Assembly (NCBI GenBank): GCA_016870175.1 | Contig: VGCG01000001.1 | Span: 32,430-96,429 of the forward strand | DNA length: 64,000 nucleotides | DNA from: Alphaproteobacteria bacterium | GTDB lineage: Bacteria; Pseudomonadota; Alphaproteobacteria; Pelagibacterales; Pelagibacteraceae | Direction: 5' to 3' | Shown: piece by piece, positions 33,036 through 43,051 of the stretch | Position numbering within the stretch: position 1 is the stretch's first letter | Layout of the letters: each line of letters begins with the position of its first letter | Program-made: the position numbers and the translations under genes | The notes under the pieces: generated by a model | What the model saw: only the letters and a program-made list of their open reading frames with translations | Database searches by the model: none | What the model was told of the DNA's origin: nothing

Positions 33036-34810
33036 TAGTAAACTCTTTCTTGTGGAGGGAAATATTGAACTTCATTTGTTAAAGTGCTTTTGTGGACAGG
33101 TCTGTAACTTATTTTTGTTTCAATTCCATCACACCAAGCAAGGGTATGTTGCATAAATTTTTCATCATCTCTTTTTGGATAATCTTCTCTTGCATGAGCC
33201 CCGCGACTTTCTTTTCTGTTATAAGCCGACTCTACTGTTGCAATTGCTTGTCTTATTAAATTATCAAATTCTAAAGTTTCTACTAAATCAGTATTAAATA
33301 TCAAAGATCTGTCTTTTACTGACAAAGAGCTCATTCCTTCATATGTTTTTTTAATTTGATCAATACCCTCTTTAAGATTTTTTTCTGTTCTAAAAACAGC
33401 ACATTTTGATTGCATGGTTTTCTGCATGGAAAGTCGTAATTCTGCCGTGCTATTATTTCCGTCTGCATATCTTAATTTATCAAACCGATCTAAACATTTT
33501 TGAGTTTCTAGTTCTCCAATTTCCTCGTGTGGTGTACCAGGTTTTATTAATTCAGCAGCTCTTTTTGCAGCAGCTCTGCCAAATACCACTAAATCAATTA
33601 AAGAATTTGAACCAAGTCTGTTTGCTCCATGAACTGAAACACAGGCAGCTTCACCAATAGCCATTAATCCTGGTACAGTTTTTTCAGATCCATTTACTGT
33701 TAATACTTCTGCTTTATAATTTGTAGGAATTCCACCCATATTATAATGAACTGTTGGTACTACTGGAATTGGATCTTTGGTAACATCAGTATTTGCAAAT
33801 AATCTTGCAGCTTCGGCTATGCCTGGCAATCTACTTTCAATTACTTCTTTATCCAAATGATTTAAGTATAAGTGAAGATGGTCTCTATCTTTACCCACTC
33901 CTCTTCCTTCATTTATTTCAATAGCCATTGATCTACTGACGACATCTCTTGAAGCTAAATCTTTCGCATTAGGCGCATATCTTTCCATAAATCTCTCGCC
34001 TTTTGAATTAGCTAAATATCCTCCTTCACCTCTTACCCCTTCGGAAATTAAAGTTCCATGACCGTAAATTCCCGTCGGATGAAATTGAACAAACTCCATA
34101 TCTTGAAGTGGCAATCCTGCTCTTAATACCATTGCATTACCATCACCTGTACAGGTATGAGCTGAAGTAGCTGAATAATAAACTTTTCCATATCCTCCTG
34201 TAGCAATAATTACAGTATGAGCACGAAATCTGTGGATAGTGCCATCATTTAAATTCCAAGCTATTAATCCTTTACATTCCCCATTTTTCATAAGCAAATC
34301 TAATGCAAAATACTCAATAAAAAACTCAGTGTTATGTTTTAAAGCTTGACCATAGAGAGTATGAAGTATTGCATGACCAGTTCTATCTGCTGCTGCACAA
34401 GTTCTTTGAACTATTCCATTACCATAATTTTTAGTCATACCTCCAAAGGGTCTTTGATAAATTTTTCCATCTTCCGTTCTGCTAAAAGGAACTCCATATT
34501 TTTCTAATTCTATTACAGCTTTTGGAGCTTCTTTACAAAGGTACTCAATGCTGTCCTGATCTCCTAACCAATCTGCACCTTTAACAGTATCATACATATG
34601 CCAACGCCAATCATCTTCACCCATGTTTCCAAGTGCAGCTGAAATTCCACCTTGAGCTGCCGAAGTATGACTTCTGGTTGGAAAAACTTTTGTAATACAC
34701 GCTGTTTTTAAACCTGACTCACTTAGGCCTACTGCAGCTCTAAGTCCAGAGCCTCCAGCTCCCAATACCACTACATCATGTTGATGGTCTATTATTTCGT
34801 AAAAACTCAT
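33035..34810 (-). CDS. sdhA: Succinate dehydrogenase flavoprotein subunit
   Basis: A 591-residue FAD protein: [20 protein letters not shown], the covalent-FAD histidine in [29 protein letters not shown], catalytic-region HLYLNHL and [14 protein letters not shown]. It oxidises succinate to fumarate at the cytoplasmic face of the membrane. Order sdhC-D-A-B is standard. Confidence 0.98.
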   Translation of the reverse strand: MSFYEIIDHQHDVVVLGAGGSGLRAAVGLSESGLKTACITKVFPTRSHTSAAQGGISAALGNMGEDDWRWHMYDTVKGADWLGDQDSIEYLCKEAPKAVIELEKYGVPFSRTEDGKIYQRPFGGMTKNYGNGIVQRTCAAADRTGHAILHTLYGQALKHNTEFFIEYFALDLLMKNGECKGLIAWNLNDGTIHRFRAHTVIIATGGYGKVYYSATSAHTCTGDGNAMVLRAGLPLQDMEFVQFHPTGIYGHGTLISEGVRGEGGYLANSKGERFMERYAPNAKDLASRDVVSRSMAIEINEGRGVGKDRDHLHLYLNHLDKEVIESRLPGIAEAARLFANTDVTKDPIPVVPTVHYNMGGIPTNYKAEVLTVNGSEKTVPGLMAIGEAACVSVHGANRLGSNSLIDLVVFGRAAAKRAAELIKPGTPHEEIGELETQKCLDRFDKLRYADGNNSTAELRLSMQKTMQSKCAVFRTEKNLKEGIDQIKKTYEGMSSLSVKDRSLIFNTDLVETLEFDNLIRQAIATVESAYNRKESRGAHAREDYPKRDDEKFMQHTLAWCDGIETKISYRPVHKSTLTNEVQYFPPQERVY

Positions 34811-34818
34811 AAGGTTAA

Positions 34819-35136
34819 TTAAAATATTAATATCATTGTTAATAAAGTAACAACCATAGCAGAAAAATTAAGTATTCTATTTGCGACATTTTTGAGTTTA
34901 TCATTGCTAATATAGTCTTCAAATACCTCGCTTATACTAAGTACTGAGAAGGTAAAACCAGAAATAATGAAAAAACTAAATAAAATCTTAGAAATTTTTT
35001 TTGAAAGAAAATCTAAAACTTCTACGTAACTTTGGTCATATATTGATATAAAGTTAATAATAAACCATAACATTAATGGAATAAAAACTATTGAGCTTAT
35101 TTTTAAAAATAACCATTTTCTTGTTGGTGTAATCAT
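34819..35136 (-). CDS. sdhD: Succinate dehydrogenase membrane anchor, SdhD
   Basis: A ~105-residue protein with three hydrophobic segments (starting [19 protein letters not shown]) between sdhC and sdhA, the place of SdhD. It anchors SdhAB and helps form the quinone and haem site. I start it at the ATG at 35136, one base after the sdhC stop; an in-frame TTG at 35157 would overlap sdhC by 20 nt. Sequence conservation is low, so the name rests largely on position. Confidence 0.85.
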   Translation of the reverse strand: MITPTRKWLFLKISSIVFIPLMLWFIINFISIYDQSYVEVLDFLSKKISKILFSFFIISGFTFSVLSISEVFEDYISNDKLKNVANRILNFSAMVVTLLTMILIF

Positions 35137-35137
35137 T

Positions 35138-35521
35138 CTAAATAAAATTTTTTCCAACCAGATATAATAAAATAGTTAAAATAAATGATCCAAAAATTAC
35201 AATTAGCCCAGTGACTTTTGATGTGTTTAATTCAAAACCATATCCAAGATCCATAATCAATTGTCTTATTTCACTTAAAATCTGAAAGCTAAAAGACCAA
35301 CTCAGCCCCAAAACAACAAATTTGCCAAAAAAAGAATTTAGAAATAAATTAAAGAAGGTATAATAAGACTCTCCTAAAAATATTAGAGAAACCCATAAAC
35401 AAATTAAAATAATTGCAAAAAAATTTATTATCCCTGTAAATCGATGTGAAATAGATACAAGAGATGAAATATGCCATCTGTATATTTGTAAATGAGGAGA
35501 TAAGGGATTGTTATTTTCCAT
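35138..35521 (-). CDS. sdhC: Succinate dehydrogenase cytochrome b556 subunit, SdhC
   Basis: A 127-residue protein with SPHLQIYRWHISSLVSISHR, the SdhC signature whose SxxHR motif lies at the haem/quinone site, then three membrane segments. Its start overlaps the asd stop by 11 nt, so asd and the sdh genes are one transcription unit. Confidence 0.93.
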   Translation of the reverse strand: MENNNPLSPHLQIYRWHISSLVSISHRFTGIINFFAIILICLWVSLIFLGESYYTFFNLFLNSFFGKFVVLGLSWSFSFQILSEIRQLIMDLGYGFELNTSKVTGLIVIFGSFILTILLYLVGKNFI

Positions 35522-36551
35522 ATAGCTTATTTTTAATTAATAATTCTGCAATTTCTACTGCATTTAGAGCTGCTCCTCTTAAGAGATTATCTGATACAAT
35601 CCATAAATTTAAGCAATTTTTTTTGGTTTTATCCTCTCTTATTCTAGAAATATAGGTTTCATTTTTTCCTTCAGCCTCAATTGGAGTGATATAACCTCCA
35701 TTTTCTCTTGAGTCATAAACTTTACAACCTTCAGTTTTACTTAAAAGATTTTTTACTTTTTTTAAAGTAAATGATTTTTTAAATTCTATATTAACTGACT
35801 CTGAATGAGAAACCAAAACAGGAATTCTAACACATGTCGCGGTTAACTCAATATTAGGATCAAGAATTTTTTTTGTTTCATTAACCATTTTTAATTCTTC
35901 TTGAGTATAGCCCTCGGTTGAAAATAAACCAATATGAGGAATTACATTAAAAGCTATTTGCTTAGTAAAGTTTTTAGACTGAATTTTTTTTAATTTATTC
36001 TTTGAATAATTATGTTTAGGATAATTTTTCAAATAAATTTGAGTTTGATCAAGCAGCTCATCCATTGGTGCTTTTCCCCCTCCTGAGACTGATTGATAGG
36101 TGGAAACAACCACTCTTTTTATAATAAATGCATCATGTAAAGGTTTTAAAGCTATAACAAGTTGAGCTGTTGAACAATTTGGATTTGCAATTATATTTTT
36201 TTTTAAATTTTTAATACTTTCTGGATTCACTTGAGGCACAATTAATGGAACATGTGGATCCATTCTATAAAAACTAGAATTATCGATTACTTTAGAATAC
36301 TGTGCTGCTTTTGAAACAAACTTCTCTGAAATTTTTCCTCCAGCTGCAAAAAATGTAATGTGAACCCTTGAAAAGTCAAAAGTTTCAAGGTTAAGGACTT
36401 TATACTCTTTATTGTTTAATTTAAATTTTTGGCCTACACTTTTCGATGATGCAACTAAAAATAATTCTTTAATAGGTAATTTTCTAATTTCTAATACCTC
36501 AAGAATTTTTCTTCCAACATTACCTGTTGCTCCAACAATTGCTATGTTCAT
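35511..36551 (-). CDS. asd: Aspartate-semialdehyde dehydrogenase
   Basis: A 346-residue enzyme with the NADP loop IVGATGNVGRKILEVL, the active-site cysteine Cys126 in ANPNCSTAQL, SGGGKAPMDEL and the histidine region RIPVLVSHSESV. It makes aspartate semialdehyde for lysine/diaminopimelate, threonine and methionine. The ATG lies only about 7 bases beyond a predicted transcription start. It heads the asd-sdhCDAB-mmsA-mdh-sucCDAB-lpd run. Confidence 0.96.
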   Translation of the reverse strand: MNIAIVGATGNVGRKILEVLEIRKLPIKELFLVASSKSVGQKFKLNNKEYKVLNLETFDFSRVHITFFAAGGKISEKFVSKAAQYSKVIDNSSFYRMDPHVPLIVPQVNPESIKNLKKNIIANPNCSTAQLVIALKPLHDAFIIKRVVVSTYQSVSGGGKAPMDELLDQTQIYLKNYPKHNYSKNKLKKIQSKNFTKQIAFNVIPHIGLFSTEGYTQEELKMVNETKKILDPNIELTATCVRIPVLVSHSESVNIEFKKSFTLKKVKNLLSKTEGCKVYDSRENGGYITPIEAEGKNETYISRIREDKTKKNCLNLWIVSDNLLRGAALNAVEIAELLIKNKLYGK

Positions 36552-36564
36552 AATTATGTTGGGT

Positions 36565-36592
36565 TTTATACTGGATATAAAGTAAATTACAA
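36565..36592 (-). promoter_or_regulatory. Candidate promoter for asd and the TCA-cycle gene run
   Basis: On the minus strand TTGTAA (36592-36587), 16 bases and TATAAA (36570-36565) precede asd. The start of transcription would be near 36558, leaving almost no leader before the ATG. This lies in the 185-bp asd-leuB spacer, the largest in the window along with the SAM-II spacer. The rest of that spacer holds only weak AT-rich palindromes, such as CCTATT/AATAGG at 36663-36695. Confidence 0.45.
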
Positions 36593-36736
36593 ACTTTATT
36601 TATAAATTACACTTACTTGTCTAAATTTTTTCTACTCAATTATAATTAAAAAAGACTTATCTCCTATTACAAAACTTATTATTATTTAAAATAGGAATTT
36701 AAATCTATTACTTGGTAAACTAAAATTTTAAATTAA

Positions 36737-37843
36737 TTATTTTAATTTTGAAATAATTGCATCACCCATTTGAGAGGTTGAAACTTCTTTTTTACCTTTT
36801 GACATAATATCTATTGTTCTAAAACCGTCGTCCAATACTGCTTGAACAGCTTGTTCTAAATTTTCAGACTCTTTATCATTATTAAATGAATATTTTAAAG
36901 CCATAGCAAAACTTAAAATTGATGCAATGGGATTAGCAATTCCTTTCCCTGTGATATCTGGTGCGGAACCATGAATTGGTTCATACATTGCTCTCATTTC
37001 CCCATCTTTATTTTTGGCTCCTAAAGATGCGGAAGGTAAAAGACCTAAAGATCCCGTGAGCATTGAAGCTTGGTCTGATAAAATGTCACCAAATAAATTA
37101 TCAGTGACTATCACATCGAATTGCTTAGGATTTCTTAATAATTGCATAGCACAGTTATCTGCTAGCATATGATTTAACTCTACTTCACTGTACTCATTAT
37201 CATGTAATAATTGAACTTCCTCTTTCCAAAGTTGTCCAGCTTCCATAACATTTGATTTTTCACAAGATGTAACTTTATTTGATCTTTTTTTTGCTAGATC
37301 AAATGCGATCCTTGCCACTCTAATTATTTCACTACTTGTGTAAGTATGAGTGTTCGTTCCTCTTCTCTCGCCATTATCAATTGGTTTAATTCCTCTTGGT
37401 TCGCCAAAATAAATTCCTCCGGTAAGCTCTCTTACAATCATTATATTTAGTCCAGATACTATTTCTGGCTTCAATGTTGAGGCCTCTACTAATTGTTTAA
37501 AACAAATAGCTGGTCTTAAATTAGCAAATAACTTCAACTCTTTTCTAAGTTTTAGTAATGCTCTTTCTGGCTTCTTGGCAAATTCAACTGTGTCCCACTT
37601 TGGGCCGCCAACCGCTCCTAACATGATAACAGCACTTTCTAATGCCTTGTAAAATACCTCATCTGTAAGTGGCGTTCCATGTTTATCATATGAACATCCA
37701 CCAACGAGATCTTCGTCAATTTCAAAATTTAAATTTTTTTTTTGATTATACCAATTGATTATTTTTTTCACTTCTGCAATTACTTCTGGTCCTATTCCAT
37801 CACCAGGTAATAACAAAATTTTTTTTTTTTTTATTTTAATCAT
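36737..37843 (-). CDS. leuB: 3-isopropylmalate dehydrogenase
   Basis: A 368-residue decarboxylating dehydrogenase: [35 protein letters not shown], the metal/substrate region [20 protein letters not shown] and the NAD region [14 protein letters not shown]. It carries out the third step of leucine synthesis. Codons 4-9 sit in a run of 14 adenines on the coding strand (37819-37832), the longest homopolymer I saw here. The start overlaps leuD by 8 nt. Confidence 0.96.
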   Translation of the reverse strand: MIKIKKKKILLLPGDGIGPEVIAEVKKIINWYNQKKNLNFEIDEDLVGGCSYDKHGTPLTDEVFYKALESAVIMLGAVGGPKWDTVEFAKKPERALLKLRKELKLFANLRPAICFKQLVEASTLKPEIVSGLNIMIVRELTGGIYFGEPRGIKPIDNGERRGTNTHTYTSSEIIRVARIAFDLAKKRSNKVTSCEKSNVMEAGQLWKEEVQLLHDNEYSEVELNHMLADNCAMQLLRNPKQFDVIVTDNLFGDILSDQASMLTGSLGLLPSASLGAKNKDGEMRAMYEPIHGSAPDITGKGIANPIASILSFAMALKYSFNNDKESENLEQAVQAVLDDGFRTIDIMSKGKKEVSTSQMGDAIISKLK

Positions 37844-38441
37844 TAAATACCCAAGGTTTTTTATTTTTTAAATTTATTTCAAAATTTTCAATTTTTTTTG
37901 ATTTTTTTAAAGATAATGCAATGTCATCTAATCCTTCTAACAAACATTTTTTCTTAAAAGTGTCTATTTCAAATTTTATTTCATTATTTCCGTAAGTAAT
38001 TTTTTCATTTCTAAGATCTATCAAAATTTCCTCTTTTCTCTTAGAATACTCTGACAATTCTTTGATTTTTTCCTCATTAATTGTAATTGGCAAAATTCCG
38101 TTTTTAAAACAATTATTGTAAAAAATATCTGCAAAACTTGAACTAATAAGACATGTTATACCAAAATCTAATAAAGCCCATGGAGCATGTTCTCTTGAAG
38201 AGCCACAGCCAAAATTTTTTCCAACAATTAAAATTTTAGAATTATTATATGGAATTTTATTCAAAATAAATTCACTAATTTCATTTCCTTGATCATTATA
38301 TCTTATTTCAAAAAATAAATTTTTTCCAAGGCCTGTTCTTTTAATTGTTTTTAAAAACTGTTTTGGAATGATCATATCCGTATCAATATTGATTATTGGT
38401 AAATAAGCTGGAATACTTTTTAATGTATTAAATTTTTGCAT
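37836..38441 (-). CDS. leuD: 3-isopropylmalate dehydratase small subunit
   Basis: A 201-residue swivelling-domain subunit with [20 protein letters not shown] and [19 protein letters not shown]. With LeuC it isomerises 2- to 3-isopropylmalate. It follows leuC with no gap and overlaps leuB by 8 nt. Confidence 0.96.
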   Translation of the reverse strand: MQKFNTLKSIPAYLPIINIDTDMIIPKQFLKTIKRTGLGKNLFFEIRYNDQGNEISEFILNKIPYNNSKILIVGKNFGCGSSREHAPWALLDFGITCLISSSFADIFYNNCFKNGILPITINEEKIKELSEYSKRKEEILIDLRNEKITYGNNEIKFEIDTFKKKCLLEGLDDIALSLKKSKKIENFEINLKNKKPWVFND

Positions 38442-39845
38442 TTATTTTTGGTATTTTCTTACGTCGACTAAATTTCCAGAAATTGCAGCAGCGGCTGCCA
38501 TTGCTGGACTAACTAAATGAGTTCTACCACCTCTTCCTTGTCTTCCTTCAAAGTTTCTATTTGAAGTAGAAGCGCATCTTTCTCCAGGTTTTAATTTATC
38601 AGCATTCATTGCAAGACACATTGAGCAACCAGGCTCTCTCCACTCAAACCCTGCATTTATAAATATTTTATCTAATCCCTCTTGCTCTGCCTGTTCTTTA
38701 ACTAATCCAGATCCTGGAACTACCATTGCGTGAACATGAGATGAAATTTTTTTATTTTTTAATATTTTGGCAGCTTCTCTTAAATCTTCGATTCTACCAT
38801 TTGTACAACTTCCTATAAAAACTTTGTCAATTTTAATATCAGTTGCAGCCATATCTGGTTTTAAACCCATATATTTCAAAGCTCTCTCTATTGAATTTTT
38901 GCGATCTTGATCTTTTTCATTTTGAGGATTTGGAATTTTTTCATTAATTGTAATAACATCTTGTGGAGATGTACCCCAAGTTATCATAGGCAAAATTTCA
39001 TTTGCATTTAGATTAATTTCTTTATCAAAATATGCTCCAAGATCTGATTTAAGACTTGTCCAGTACTCAACTGCTTTTTCCCAATTGTCACCTTTTGGCG
39101 ACATTGGTTTACCTTTTAAGTAATCAAAAACTTTTTCATCTGGTGCGATTAATCCTGCTCTAGCTCCACCTTCAATTGTCATGTTACAAATTGTCATTCT
39201 TTGTTCAACACTTAAAGATGTTATTAAATCACCCGAATACTCTATAACACATCCTGTGCCTCCGGCAGTTCCTATTTTTCCAATTATTTGTAAAATTACA
39301 TCTTTAGATGTAACTCCAGTTGGAAGCTTCCCAATTACATTGATTTTAAAATTTTTAGCTTTTTTTTGAACTAACGTTTGTGTTGCGAGAACATGCTCAA
39401 CTTCTGAAGTACCAATTCCAAATGCTAAAGCACCGAATGCTCCATGAGTTGCTGTATGACTGTCACCACATACAATTACAGTTCCTGGTTGAGTAAAACC
39501 TTGCTCAGGTCCAATTATATGTACAATTCCTTGTCTTTTATCATTCATGCCAAAAAGCTGAATTCCAAATTCTTTACAATTAGTCTCAAGAGTATCGATC
39601 TGAATTTTAGACTCTTGATCTGATATCCCTTTAGTTCTATCTGTGGTTGGTACATTATGATCAGCAACCGCAAGTGTTAAATTTGGATGTCTTACTTTTC
39701 GGTTAGAATTTCTAAGACCCTCAAAAGCTTGAGGACTTGTGACCTCATGAACTAAATGTCTATCTACAAAAATTAATGCAGTCCCATCATTTTGTTGATC
39801 AACTAAATGATCATTCCAAATTTTGTCGTAAAGAGTTTTGGCCAT
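38442..39845 (-). CDS. leuC: 3-isopropylmalate dehydratase large subunit
   Basis: A 467-residue aconitase-family subunit. Iron-sulfur cluster cysteines are in [13 protein letters not shown] and [29 protein letters not shown] and [20 protein letters not shown] are also present. It lies 9 bases after rplS. The coupling of leuCDB to an rRNA/ribosomal-protein operon seems typical of streamlined alphaproteobacteria but the regulation is unknown. Confidence 0.97.
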   Translation of the reverse strand: MAKTLYDKIWNDHLVDQQNDGTALIFVDRHLVHEVTSPQAFEGLRNSNRKVRHPNLTLAVADHNVPTTDRTKGISDQESKIQIDTLETNCKEFGIQLFGMNDKRQGIVHIIGPEQGFTQPGTVIVCGDSHTATHGAFGALAFGIGTSEVEHVLATQTLVQKKAKNFKINVIGKLPTGVTSKDVILQIIGKIGTAGGTGCVIEYSGDLITSLSVEQRMTICNMTIEGGARAGLIAPDEKVFDYLKGKPMSPKGDNWEKAVEYWTSLKSDLGAYFDKEINLNANEILPMITWGTSPQDVITINEKIPNPQNEKDQDRKNSIERALKYMGLKPDMAATDIKIDKVFIGSCTNGRIEDLREAAKILKNKKISSHVHAMVVPGSGLVKEQAEQEGLDKIFINAGFEWREPGCSMCLAMNADKLKPGERCASTSNRNFEGRQGRGGRTHLVSPAMAAAAAISGNLVDVRKYQK

Positions 39846-39854
39846 TGAAAAAAA

Positions 39855-40370
39855 CTATTTTTTTTCTAAGGGGCTTTCTATTTTTTTTTCTGACTTAACT
39901 TTTGCAACTGGTGCCGCAGTTATCTCAACCTCTTCAGACTCTTTTGTTGTTGGCGCTAAAGTTTCCTCGGTCACAGCCTCTGGCTTAACATCCATATCTA
40001 TACCGATTTTATCTCTAATTTTTTCCGAAATTCTTGCTGATTTTCCAGTTCTATCTCTTAAATAATATAACTTTGCTCTTCTAACGTTTCCAGACCTTAT
40101 CACTTTTATCGAGTCAATTAAGGTGCCATACAAAGGAAACGTTCTCTCCACTCCCTCACCAAAAGAAATTTTCCTTACAGTAAATGAAGAATTTAAATCT
40201 CTATTTTTTCTTGCAATACAAACTCCTTCAAAATATTGAATTCTTTCTTTTTTACCTTCAGTGATTCTCACTCCAACTTTAACAACATCTCCTGGATGAA
40301 AATCAGGAATTTTCTTATTAGATAAAATTTTTTTTATGTTGTGTTGATTTATTTCATTAATAGTTTTCAT
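39855..40370 (-). CDS. rplS: 50S ribosomal protein L19 with long C-terminal tail
   Basis: Residues 1-115 are a normal L19 ([39 protein letters not shown] [27 protein letters not shown]). About 50 further residues form a Glu/Lys/Ala-rich, probably disordered tail, making 171 residues against roughly 115-130 usually. It sits at the 30S-50S interface. It follows trmD by 10 bases. Confidence 0.95.
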   Translation of the reverse strand: MKTINEINQHNIKKILSNKKIPDFHPGDVVKVGVRITEGKKERIQYFEGVCIARKNRDLNSSFTVRKISFGEGVERTFPLYGTLIDSIKVIRSGNVRRAKLYYLRDRTGKSARISEKIRDKIGIDMDVKPEAVTEETLAPTTKESEEVEITAAPVAKVKSEKKIESPLEKK

Positions 40371-40380
40371 GCTTATTAAA

Positions 40381-41067
40381 TCAGTTTTTCTTATATTTTT
40401 TCCACAAATCCGGTCTTCGGACGCGTGTTATAGCCTCAGATTGAGATAAACGCCAGTATTTAATTTTGTTGTGATCTCCAGATAATAGAACCTCAGGAAC
40501 AACTTTATCCTCCCAAATTTGAGGTTTAGTATACTGAGGATATTCTAATAATCCATTTTCAAAACTTTCATCTATTTTAGATTTTTCATTTCCCAAGATA
40601 CCTGGTATAAGTCTCAAAATACTATCTACAACTACAAATACTGCTGTCTCTCCACCTGATAAAATATAATCCCCGATGCTAATTTCCTCAATATTTCTAG
40701 TAGACAAAATTCTTTCATCAACTCCTTCGAAATGACCACAAATAAAAGAAACTGATTTTTCTTTTGACAATTCTTGGGCAAAAGTATGATCAAATTTCTT
40801 ACCCTTGGGTGATAAATAAAAAATTCTCTCCTCATCATTTTTATTTTGATCTAACGATTTGGCTAAAACATCTGGTCTTAGTAGCATGCCTGATCCACCT
40901 CCATATGGTGTATCATCTACGGTTTTATGTTTATCTTCACAAGCATCACGAATATTTACAATTTTTAAATCCCAAAGTTTTTTTGACAAAGCTTTCCCGT
41001 ATAAACCTTTTGATAAAATTCCAGGAAAAACCTCTGGATAAAGTGTAAAGATTTTTGCTGTCCACAT
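40381..41067 (-). CDS. trmD: tRNA (guanine-N1)-methyltransferase
   Basis: A ~228-residue SPOUT-class enzyme: [56 protein letters not shown] at the knot and [20 protein letters not shown]. It methylates G37 of tRNAs to prevent frameshifting. I start it at the ATG at 41067; an in-frame TTG four codons upstream is less likely. rimM, which normally sits between rpsP and trmD, is absent here. Confidence 0.95.
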   Translation of the reverse strand: MWTAKIFTLYPEVFPGILSKGLYGKALSKKLWDLKIVNIRDACEDKHKTVDDTPYGGGSGMLLRPDVLAKSLDQNKNDEERIFYLSPKGKKFDHTFAQELSKEKSVSFICGHFEGVDERILSTRNIEEISIGDYILSGGETAVFVVVDSILRLIPGILGNEKSKIDESFENGLLEYPQYTKPQIWEDKVVPEVLLSGDHNKIKYWRLSQSEAITRVRRPDLWKKYKKN

Positions 41068-41083
41068 AATTAAAATCAAAGTT

Positions 41084-41515
41084 TTATTGTTCCTTAGTAG
41101 CTTCTACTGCAGGAGCCGGTTTTGCCAATGAAGCTTCTGTGGAAGCGACTTTTGCTTCCGCTGTTTCTGTTGAAGCTGCTTTTGTCGCTTTAGGTGTTTC
41201 TTTAACTTCTTTTTTTCTATCCTTTTTTGGAATTGCCTTAAATGGGTTATTACCATTTACAGGCATTGGAATAATTTGACTCTCACCCAACAACCTTGCC
41301 ACTCTTGTTGTGGGTTGAGCTCCTTGTCCTAACCAATATTTAATTCTCTCAACCTCTAAACCAATTCTATCTTCTTTATCTTTTGGCAATAAAGGATTAA
41401 AAAAACCTAATTTTTCGATAAATCTTCCATCTCTTGGAAAACGACTGTCAGCAACAACCACTCTATAAACAGGACGTTTTTTTGCTCCACCTCTTGATAA
41501 TCTTATTTTTAGCAT
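41084..41515 (-). CDS. rpsP: 30S ribosomal protein S16 with repetitive C-terminal tail
   Basis: Residues 1-85 are a standard S16 ([49 protein letters not shown]). The remaining ~55 residues are an Ala/Lys/Thr/Glu tail with a 10-residue imperfect duplication, [10 protein letters not shown] / [10 protein letters not shown] (see 41135-41185). The tail's DNA has higher GC than its surroundings. S16 is needed for 30S assembly. Confidence 0.95.
   Translation of the reverse strand: MLKIRLSRGGAKKRPVYRVVVADSRFPRDGRFIEKLGFFNPLLPKDKEDRIGLEVERIKYWLGQGAQPTTRVARLLGESQIIPMPVNGNNPFKAIPKKDRKKEVKETPKATKAASTETAEAKVASTEASLAKPAPAVEATKEQ
41135..41185. repeat. 30-nt imperfect tandem duplication in the rpsP tail
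   Basis: TTCTGTGGAAGCGACTTTTG (from 41135) recurs 30 bases later as TTCTGTTGAAGCTGCTTTTG (from 41165), with 17 of 21 aligned bases identical. The period is ten codons, in frame. Confidence 0.7.
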
Positions 41516-41531
41516 TTTATCTCCGTTGTTA

Positions 41532-42890
41532 TTATTTTAATTGATTAAATAGTTCTGGCGGTATTCCTTTATCAAACATACCTTTCAGATTTCCTTTTGA
41601 CATTTTTTTCATCATTTCTGACATCATTTTAAATTGCTTTAACAATTTATTGATAGTGGCTGGGTCTGTACCAGAGCCATTAGCAATTCTTCTTTTTCTA
41701 GAACCGTCAATAATTTTTGGATTGTCTCTTTCAAGTTTGGTCATTGACAAAATTATAGCTTCATTCATTACAATTATATTTTCATCTATTCCAGCTGAAT
41801 CCATTTGCGATTTAATTTTTGAAACACCAGGTAAAAAAGACATGATCCCTTCAATGCCTCCCATTTTTTTCATCTGTCTAAGCTGGATCAAGTAATCTTC
41901 CAACGAAAATTGTCCTTTTTTAAAATTTTCCTCCGCTTTTTTTATATTTTCTTCGCTTAAATCTTGCGCTGCTTTTTCAACTAAAGATACAATATCACCC
42001 ATTCCAAGAATTCTATTTGCAATTCTATCAGGATAAAAAACTTCTAAATTATCTATCTTTTCACCGATTCCTAAAAACTTAATTGGGACTTGAGAAACAT
42101 ATTTCATGCTTACGGCTGCACCTCCCCTTGCGTCTCCATCTGCTCTAGTTAAAATTATTCCTGAAAGTTTAACTGTATTTTTAAATTCTTTTGCTACAGA
42201 GGCTGCAATTTGACCAGTTAAAGAGTCTGCAACTAAAAAAATCTCTGTTGGTTTTAAAACGCTTTCTATCTGTTTAATTTCACTCATCATTTGTAAATCT
42301 ACTTGAGTTCTTCCAGCAGTATCAAATAAAATTATTTCAGTACCATTAAGATTAGCGGCGCTAATTGCTCTTGTGCAAATATCATATGGTTGTTGTCCTG
42401 CAATTATTGGAAGTGTATATATGTTGTTTTGCTCCCCAAGAGATCTCAACTGTTCCTGTGCTGCAGGCCTATAAATATCTAAACTTACCATCATAACTTT
42501 TTTTTTTTTATTATTTTCTAAGTATTTAGCTAATTTTGCAGTAGTAGTTGTCTTACCAGAACCTTGAAGTCCAACTAGCATCATCGAAACTGGAGGAACT
42601 GCGTTTAGGTTTATTTCAATGTTATTTTGCCTTAATAAATTAACCAGCTCATCATAGACAATTTTAATGACCATATCTCCAGGTGAAGTTGATCTTATAA
42701 TTTCTTGTCCAAGAGCTTTAGGTTTTACCTTTTCAATAAAATCTTTAGCAACCTCAAGTGAAACATCTGCCTCTAATAAGGCTTGCCTAATTCCTCTTAA
42801 ACCTTCATTTACTTGTGCTTCGTTAAGTGAGGGAGTCTTTTTTAGAGAAGAAAAAATTTCTTCGAATTTATTTGTTAAATTTTCAAACAT
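41532..42890 (-). CDS. ffh: Signal recognition particle GTPase
   Basis: A ~452-residue SRP54 protein: N domain ([19 protein letters not shown]), G1 [38 protein letters not shown], and a methionine-rich M domain ending [16 protein letters not shown]. It targets nascent membrane proteins to FtsY. I start it at the ATG at 42890, which aligns with the MFDNL start of other Ffh proteins; an in-frame GTG at 42899 is also possible. A structured leader lies upstream. The SRP receptor ftsY lies 1 kb away across dapF. Confidence 0.97.
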   Translation of the reverse strand: MFENLTNKFEEIFSSLKKTPSLNEAQVNEGLRGIRQALLEADVSLEVAKDFIEKVKPKALGQEIIRSTSPGDMVIKIVYDELVNLLRQNNIEINLNAVPPVSMMLVGLQGSGKTTTTAKLAKYLENNKKKKVMMVSLDIYRPAAQEQLRSLGEQNNIYTLPIIAGQQPYDICTRAISAANLNGTEIILFDTAGRTQVDLQMMSEIKQIESVLKPTEIFLVADSLTGQIAASVAKEFKNTVKLSGIILTRADGDARGGAAVSMKYVSQVPIKFLGIGEKIDNLEVFYPDRIANRILGMGDIVSLVEKAAQDLSEENIKKAEENFKKGQFSLEDYLIQLRQMKKMGGIEGIMSFLPGVSKIKSQMDSAGIDENIIVMNEAIILSMTKLERDNPKIIDGSRKRRIANGSGTDPATINKLLKQFKMMSEMMKKMSKGNLKGMFDKGIPPELFNQLK

Positions 42891-43000
42891 ATTTATCACG
42901 CACAGCAGTTACCGCACTAGTGGGCGAAGCCTCGCTGACTAGTGTCGATATCTTTGATACCAAAGACACCGCAAATTTAATGTTTTTGCGGAAACTGACA
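42891..43000 (-). ncRNA. Structured 5' leader of ffh (possible cis-regulatory RNA)
   Basis: Reading the minus strand from about 43000 to the ffh start, three hairpins follow one another. H1 is CCGCAAA (42991-42985) with TTTGCGG (42975-42969). H2 is GTGTC (42969-42965) with GACAC (42946-42942), enclosing CTTTG/CAAAG. H3 is CACTAGT (42944-42938) with ACTAGTG (42921-42915), capped by GCGA/TCGC. H2 and H3 share bases 42944-42942, so they cannot both form fully. GC content here is well above the surrounding spacers. I have a vague memory of a marine alphaproteobacterial RNA motif named after ffh, but cannot confirm that this is it. Confidence 0.6.
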
Positions 43001-43005
43001 CAAAC

Positions 43006-43011
43006 TATAAT
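43006..43011 (+). promoter_or_regulatory. Consensus -10 box for dapF, within a near-palindrome also readable for ffh
   Basis: A perfect TATAAT lies 40 bases before dapF. It sits in CTATAATAG, whose complement CTATTATAG offers a -10-like box for ffh. No good -35 is visible at 16-18 bases for either direction. Confidence 0.4.
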
Positions 43012-43051
43012 AGAGGTTCAAAAAGTCAATAAATAAGTTAAATAACTACAT

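Noticed and set aside
36552..36736. tRNA gene in the 185-bp asd-leuB spacer
   Set aside because: No T-arm GGTTC-type motif or cloverleaf pairing is visible; the DNA is uniformly AT-rich.
42891..43051. 4.5S/SRP RNA gene next to ffh
   Set aside because: The conserved SRP RNA tetraloop region (GGAAGGAAGCAGCC-like) is absent on both strands, so the hairpins are treated as an ffh leader.
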